Positions 60,139-64,000 of a DNA stretch of 64,000 nt are shown in pieces (position 1 is the stretch's first letter; each line of letters starts with the position of its first letter). The notes under the pieces are model-generated. The model was not told where the DNA came from. It ran no database searches and saw only the letters and a program-made list of their open reading frames with translations. This DNA is from Sphingomonas aerophila (GTDB lineage: Bacteria > Pseudomonadota > Alphaproteobacteria > Sphingomonadales > Sphingomonadaceae): positions 62,001-126,000 of the forward strand of contig NZ_JACIJK010000005.1 of the NCBI RefSeq assembly GCF_014199305.1. Direction: 5' to 3'. Made by a program: the position numbers and the translations under genes.

Positions 60139-60803
60139 GCGCCACCACCAGCGCCGCCCCCGTTATCACAGCGCTGCGCTGGGTTCCGCCCGGCGCCCGC
60201 GGGCTGGTCCGGGACCTGCGCGCGCGCTGGGCCTTTGAAGAAGTCGGCCAGCCTTATCGCACCCACCTGCTCGAGCTGACGGAGATCAAGCAGCCGCCGC
60301 ACCGGGCGCGCCAGCCCTTTGGCCAGGTGCCGACGCTGGACGATGGAGAGGTAGCGATGTTCGAATCGGGCGCCATCGTGCTGCACCTTGCGCGCCGTTA
60401 CCCGGGCCTGCTGCCGGCCGACCCGGCGGGCGAGGCACGCGCGATCGAATGGTTGTTCGCGGCGCTGAGTTCGGTTGAGCCCTGGATCTACTCTGTCCAG
60501 CTCGCCGCCTTGTTCGAACGCGACCAGCCCTGGTCTGCCGAGCGCCTGCCCCATGCGCTGGCCCAGCTCGACGCCCGCCTGGCGGACCTGGCGGCGGCGC
60601 TTGGTGATGGACCGTGGCTCGACGGCGACAGCTTCACCGCGGGCGATCTGATGATGGTCGCCGTGCTGCGCCAGGTGTCACGCATCGGCGCGCTAAACCG
60701 ACATCCAACCCTTGCCGCCTATGTCGCCCGTGGAGAGGCGCGCCCCGCCTTCGCTCGCGCACTCGCGGCCCAGATGGAAGACTTCGAACAACGCGCGGCT
60801 TGA
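60135..60803 (+). CDS. Glutathione S-transferase family protein
   Basis: A 222-residue GST: thioredoxin-like N-domain with the FGQVPTLDDGE and MFESGAIVLHLARR motifs, then the all-helical C-domain with GDSFTAGDLMMVAVL. The catalytic Tyr/Ser of the classic classes is not evident at the usual N-terminal place. ATGA overlap with the VOC gene shows coupling. Conjugates or reduces electrophiles with glutathione. Confidence 0.87.
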   Translation: MSATTSAAPVITALRWVPPGARGLVRDLRARWAFEEVGQPYRTHLLELTEIKQPPHRARQPFGQVPTLDDGEVAMFESGAIVLHLARRYPGLLPADPAGEARAIEWLFAALSSVEPWIYSVQLAALFERDQPWSAERLPHALAQLDARLADLAAALGDGPWLDGDSFTAGDLMMVAVLRQVSRIGALNRHPTLAAYVARGEARPAFARALAAQMEDFEQRAA

Positions 60804-60826
60804 CCCGCGCAACAGGAGAGGCCGGC

Positions 60827-61180
60827 ATGACCTATATCAGCGGTTTCGTGACGCCCGTGCGCCCCGAACGACGCGACGATTTCGTTGCCAGCGCGCAAGC
60901 GTCCTGGCTGTTGTTCCAGGAATATGGCGCAATCGAGCAGGTCGAGGCCTGGGGCGAGGATGTTCCCACCGGAAAGCAGACCGACTTCCACCGCGCTGTC
61001 GCCCTGCAGGAGGGCGAGGTGGTCGTGTTCAGCTGGGTAACGTGGCGGGACAAGGCGGCGGCCGACGCCTGTGGCGCGGCGATGCAGACGGATCCGCGCT
61101 TTGCCGCGCTCGACATGCCGTTTGACGGCAGCCGCATGATCTATGGCGGCTTCACGCCCGTGTTCGAACAACGTCGCTGA
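60827..61180 (+). CDS. DUF1428 protein
   Basis: A 117-residue dimeric alpha/beta-barrel (ferredoxin-like) protein of the DUF1428 (YbaA) family: MTYISGFVTPVRPERRDDF, EYGAIEQVEAWGEDVPTGK, FSWVTWRDKAAAD and FDGSRMIYGGFTPV. AGGAG-type ribosome site upstream. Function unknown; its place among GST and VOC genes suggests a stress role. Confidence 0.85.
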   Translation: MTYISGFVTPVRPERRDDFVASAQASWLLFQEYGAIEQVEAWGEDVPTGKQTDFHRAVALQEGEVVVFSWVTWRDKAAADACGAAMQTDPRFAALDMPFDGSRMIYGGFTPVFEQRR

Positions 61181-61190
61181 GGAGTTGATC

Positions 61191-61979
61191 ATGGCAGACC
61201 CAACCGGCACGCCCATCTGGTTCGAGCTCAACACGCCTGACCCCGCCGCTGCGCAAGAGTTCTACGCCGCCGTGATGGACTGGCGCTTCACCGCTTCGAC
61301 CGTCCCCGAACATAACGGCTATCGCATGGGCGGCCCGGCAGAGGACCGGCCCGTTGCCGGCCTGATGAGCTTCCCCGATGGCGGTGGCGTCTCGGGCTGG
61401 CTCGTTTATTTCAGCGTGCCCGACGTGGACGCGATGGGGGAGGAGATCGCCCGTCTCGGCGGCGCGGTGCGGTTCGGGCCGATGGACATCCCCCATGTCG
61501 GCCGCTTCGCCGTCTGCACCGACCCGCAGAACAACCGCTTCACCATCATGAGCAGCCTTAATCCGGACACCCCGTCCGTCTTTGCCGGCGGCGGAAACGG
61601 AAGCTCGATCGGCCACCCGGTGTGGATCGAACTCGCAACCCCCGATCCCGACGGCGCCTTCGCCTCTTACGGCGCGCTGTTCGACTGGCGCAAACAAGGC
61701 GCGATGCCGATGGGGGAAATGGGCGAGTACGCCTTCATCGGCCATGAAGGGAAACCCTCGATCGGCGCCATCATGTCCAGCGCGGCCACCGGCGCGCCCG
61801 CACGGTGGAACTGGTACACCCATGTCCGCGACATCGACGCCGCGATCGCCACTGCGACCGATCAGGGCGGGAAGCTGATCCAAGGACCCGACCAGATCCC
61901 GGGCGGCGACTATTCCGCCAACATCGTCGATCCCGCCGGTTATCAGGTCGGCCTTGTCGGACCGCGGGCTGCGGAGTGA
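61191..61979 (+). CDS. Two-domain VOC protein (CFP-30/27-like)
   Basis: A 262-residue protein with two VOC modules: the first with IWFELNTPDPAAAQEFYAAVMDW, the second with VWIELATPDPDGAFASYGALFDW and NIVDPAGYQVGLVGP. The repeats arise from internal duplication. Proteins like this are linked to hydroxylase or antibiotic-tolerance functions, without a clear substrate. ATG 61191 with GAGGAG. Confidence 0.85.
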   Translation: MADPTGTPIWFELNTPDPAAAQEFYAAVMDWRFTASTVPEHNGYRMGGPAEDRPVAGLMSFPDGGGVSGWLVYFSVPDVDAMGEEIARLGGAVRFGPMDIPHVGRFAVCTDPQNNRFTIMSSLNPDTPSVFAGGGNGSSIGHPVWIELATPDPDGAFASYGALFDWRKQGAMPMGEMGEYAFIGHEGKPSIGAIMSSAATGAPARWNWYTHVRDIDAAIATATDQGGKLIQGPDQIPGGDYSANIVDPAGYQVGLVGPRAAE

Positions 61980-62470
61980 GCGAGCCTGCCATGCGTACCT
62001 GCCTCTGGTTCGACCATGGGCAGGCCCGTCCCGCTGCGGAGTTTTACGCCAGCGTCTTTCCGGACACGTATGTCGAGCAGAGCTTTGATGCACCCATCGA
62101 TTATCCGAGCGGCCAGGCGGGGGACCAGTTGACCGTCGAATTCACGCTGCTCGGCCAGCCCTTTCTCGGCCTTAATGGCGGCGACGCCTTTCGCCCGAAT
62201 GGCTCCGTCAGCTTCCAGGTCTATACCGACACACAGGAACAGACCGACCGGTACTGGGATGCGATTGTCGGCGGCGGCGGCGCGGAGAACGCATGCGGCT
62301 GGTGCTTCGACCGCTGGGGTCATGCCTGGCAGATCACGCCGCGCGCGTTGATGAAGGGCATGACCAACCCCGACAGCGCAGCCGCCGCCCGCGTAATGAC
62401 CGCAATGCTGACCATGCGAAAGATCGACATTGCCGCCATTGAGCGCGCCGCCGCCGGAGAGAGCGCATGA
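61976..62470 (+). CDS. PhnB-like VOC protein
   Basis: A 164-residue VOC protein of the PhnB/3-demethylubiquinone-like group: TCLWFDHGQARPAAEFYASVFPD, FTLLGQPFLGLNGGDAF, and CGWCFDRWGHAWQITP, with the typical (G)xxWQI(V/T)P end. Start at GTG 61976 overlaps the upstream stop (GTGA); ATG 61991 is a shorter alternative. Function unassigned. Confidence 0.82.
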   Translation: MSEPAMRTCLWFDHGQARPAAEFYASVFPDTYVEQSFDAPIDYPSGQAGDQLTVEFTLLGQPFLGLNGGDAFRPNGSVSFQVYTDTQEQTDRYWDAIVGGGGAENACGWCFDRWGHAWQITPRALMKGMTNPDSAAAARVMTAMLTMRKIDIAAIERAAAGESA

Positions 62471-62928
62471 CCGACACCCCCCACGAACTCACGATCTCCC
62501 GCTTGATGCGGGCGCCCCGCGCCGCCGTATGGCAAGCCTTTACCGATCACCAGGCTGACTGGTGGTGTCCCAAGCCCTGGACCGCCGAAATCCATGTGCG
62601 GGAACTGCGCCCCGGCGGCCGGGCCGAGATGACCATGCGCGGCCCGAACGGGGAGGTGTTCCCCAACAATGGCGTGTACCTCGACGTCGTACCGGCCGAG
62701 CGGGTCGTGTTCACCGACGCCTTCACCGCCGACTGGCAGCCCGCGGGCCCGTTCATGGTCGGGATCATGGAGTTCGCCGACGAGGATGGCGGCACCCGCT
62801 ACACCGGCCGCGCCCGCCACTGGACGCCCGAGGCCGCAGAAAAGCATCGCGCGATGGGATTCGAGCAAGGCTGGGGCAAGGTCGCCGAGCAGTGGGAGGA
62901 GGTCGCGCGGCGCATCGCGGGCGCATGA
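62467..62928 (+). CDS. SRPBCC/AHSA1-type protein
   Basis: A 153-residue START-like (AHSA1/SRPBCC) protein: ELTISRLMRAPRAAVWQAFTDHQ, DWWCPKPWTAEIHVRELRPGG and the end block HRAMGFEQGWGKVAEQWEEV. The fold makes a hydrophobic ligand cavity. ATGA overlaps both neighbouring genes, a typical coupled order. Confidence 0.86.
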   Translation: MTDTPHELTISRLMRAPRAAVWQAFTDHQADWWCPKPWTAEIHVRELRPGGRAEMTMRGPNGEVFPNNGVYLDVVPAERVVFTDAFTADWQPAGPFMVGIMEFADEDGGTRYTGRARHWTPEAAEKHRAMGFEQGWGKVAEQWEEVARRIAGA

Positions 62929-63554
62929 CGCTGCAGCTCTTCGCGCACCCGTTCTCCAGCTATTGCTGGAAAGTGATGATCGCCCTACACGAGAACGCGA
63001 CCCCGTTTGACCTGCGCCGGCTTGGCCCCGACCAGCCTGCGAACGACGCCGACTGGACCAGGCTATGGCCGTTGCGGCGGATGCCGGTCTTGGTCGACGG
63101 CAGGCGCACCGTGATCGAGACAGACGCGATCCTGGAATCTCTCGACCGCCACTATCCGGGCCCGGTGTCACTGTTTCCCGACCAGGACGATCTGGCGGTG
63201 GAGGCGCGCATGCTCGCCAGCATCGCCGACGATTTCGTGATGCGGCCGATGAACGTCATCGTCGCCGACGCGCTACGCCCGGCCGAGCACCGCGACCGCT
63301 ATGGCGTGGATCGTGCGCGCGAACGGCTGTCCGCCATCTACGCCTGGGCCGTGGGCGATCGGTTCACCCATGCGGACTGCGCAGCGGCCCCCGCACTGTT
63401 CTATGCGGATTGGGCCCACCCGATCGACCCGGCACACGCCACGCTGACCGCCTATCGCGCGCGCCTGCTCGCCCGTCCCTGCATCGCGCGGTGCGTCGAG
63501 GATGCCCGCCCTTACCGACCCTTCTTTCCTCTGGGTGCACCAGACCGGGATTAG
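62925..63554 (+). CDS. Glutathione S-transferase-like protein (second GST)
   Basis: A 209-residue GST: N-domain MTLQLFAHPFSSYCWKVMIALHENATPFDL with SSYCWKV (Ser/Tyr/Cys in the active-site position), RRMPVLVDGRRTVIETDAI, then the helical domain with GDRFTHADCAAAPALFYADW. ATGA overlap with the SRPBCC gene. Ends the operon, 10 bases from the convergent J-domain gene stop. Confidence 0.86.
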   Translation: MTLQLFAHPFSSYCWKVMIALHENATPFDLRRLGPDQPANDADWTRLWPLRRMPVLVDGRRTVIETDAILESLDRHYPGPVSLFPDQDDLAVEARMLASIADDFVMRPMNVIVADALRPAEHRDRYGVDRARERLSAIYAWAVGDRFTHADCAAAPALFYADWAHPIDPAHATLTAYRARLLARPCIARCVEDARPYRPFFPLGAPDRD

Positions 63555-63564
63555 GGAGCTGCAA

Positions 63565-64000
63565 TCAGGCGAAGACCGGCGCGCCTTTCAACTGTTGATA
63601 GGCGTCGATCACCTTTTGCAGCTTGCCTTCCTGGCTGCGGTCACCGCCGTTCCGGTCCGGGTGATACCGCCGCACCAGCTCCGAATAACGCCGGCGCAAC
63701 TGCGTGCGGTCCGCCGTCGGCTCAAGCCCCAATGTTTTCAGCGATTCCCTGTCCTGCCCCGACAGCGGCTTGCCGTCAGGTCGCTCGGGCGCACGCTCAC
63801 GACGATAGCGCGCGGCGATCGCGTCGAGCGGGTCGGAGAAATCGGACCAGCGCGGGCCAGGGTCGCGGCCCGAAAAGGCGCGTGTTTCCCGCTCCCACCC
63901 GGCCGTCGGCCGCTGGGCGGCATGGATCTCGTCCACGCTCATGCCTTCGAAGAAATTGTAGCGGCTGTTGAAGGCACGGACATGGTCCAGGCACATCCAG
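63565..64000 (-). CDS. J-domain (DnaJ-like) protein, N-terminus outside the window
   Basis: The C-terminal 145 residues of a J-domain protein. The N-terminal part (WMCLDHVRAFNSRYNFFEGMS) continues past base 64000, so the true start is not seen. The J domain at the C-terminus contains the HPD tripeptide (VRRYHPDRNGGD). In many alphaproteobacteria this gene stands next to cobS/cobT; here a separate cassette intervenes. Co-chaperone role for Hsp70 is inferred from the HPD motif. Confidence 0.85.
   Translation of the reverse strand, partial: WMCLDHVRAFNSRYNFFEGMSVDEIHAAQRPTAGWERETRAFSGRDPGPRWSDFSDPLDAIAARYRRERAPERPDGKPLSGQDRESLKTLGLEPTADRTQLRRRYSELVRRYHPDRNGGDRSQEGKLQKVIDAYQQLKGAPVFA

Noticed and set aside
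1-64000. CRISPR arrays, rRNA operons, insertion sequences, integrases
   Set aside because: No regularly spaced repeats, rRNA sequence, transposase or integrase motifs were recognised while reading both strands.

Overview
The window is GC-rich, densely coded chromosomal DNA of an alphaproteobacterium, most likely a sphingomonad (Sphingomonas or a close relative). This rests on four large TonB-dependent receptors, the GTA-type holin, the cobS/cobT/J-domain neighbourhood, family-typical hslVU, infC, thrS and glnD genes, and frequent 1-4 base gene overlaps. No rRNA, CRISPR array, integrase, transposase or origin is visible. One tRNA (Lys, TTT) is present.

Layout. 0-3.3 kb: end of a CitE-like lyase, a PAP2 phosphatase, a YihY/BrkB membrane protein, a metallophosphoesterase and a small hypothetical. 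3.3-12.6 kb: a glycan-use cluster with a GH9 glycosidase, an exported aldose 1-epimerase and two related TonB receptors in tandem. 12.6-20.8 kb: accessory DNA with a DUF937 protein coupled to a 49-residue acidic protein, a stand-alone BLUF blue-light sensor, AI-2E and DUF1206 membrane proteins, a metal-response cluster (two-Cys MerR, glutaredoxin-MauE fusion, small Cys protein, Met/His-rich outer-membrane protein, DUF3147) and a broken chemotaxis receptor. This stretch ends at tRNA-Lys. 21-31.9 kb: housekeeping genes (folK, UDG, glnD, infC, thrS) mixed with a TonB receptor and two frameshifted genes.

31.9-44.4 kb: hydrolases, a GH16 lipoprotein, a divergent LD-carboxypeptidase/Mpl pair (murein recycling), a membrane protein-XRE-hydrolase operon with repeated operator-like motifs, a TPR protein, gloA-gloB, two tandem paralogous Cys proteins and hslVU. 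44.6-48.4 kb: a GTA-type endolysin (GH108) plus holin pair, and a GH115 glucuronidase. 48.4-53.7 kb: an iron-uptake operon (TonB siderophore receptor, Sel1, PiuC, PepSY) with a Fur-box-like site, preceded by a ribbon-helix-helix gene. 53.8-64 kb: an acyltransferase, then the cobT-cobS-J-domain neighbourhood. A Phd/VapC toxin-antitoxin pair sits between cobS and cobT, and an eight-gene HxlR/VOC/GST cassette sits between cobS and the J-domain gene.

The glycosidases (GH9, GH16, GH115), the exported esterase and the TonB receptors suggest use of plant cell-wall or exopolysaccharide glycans. Glutathione-linked chemistry recurs: gloA/gloB, two GSTs, a glutaredoxin fusion and several VOC proteins. 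The best candidates for undescribed biology are the metal-response cluster, the HxlR-controlled electrophile cassette and the XRE operon. Three genes look frameshifted, two at or beside G runs, so both real decay and sequencing error must be considered.
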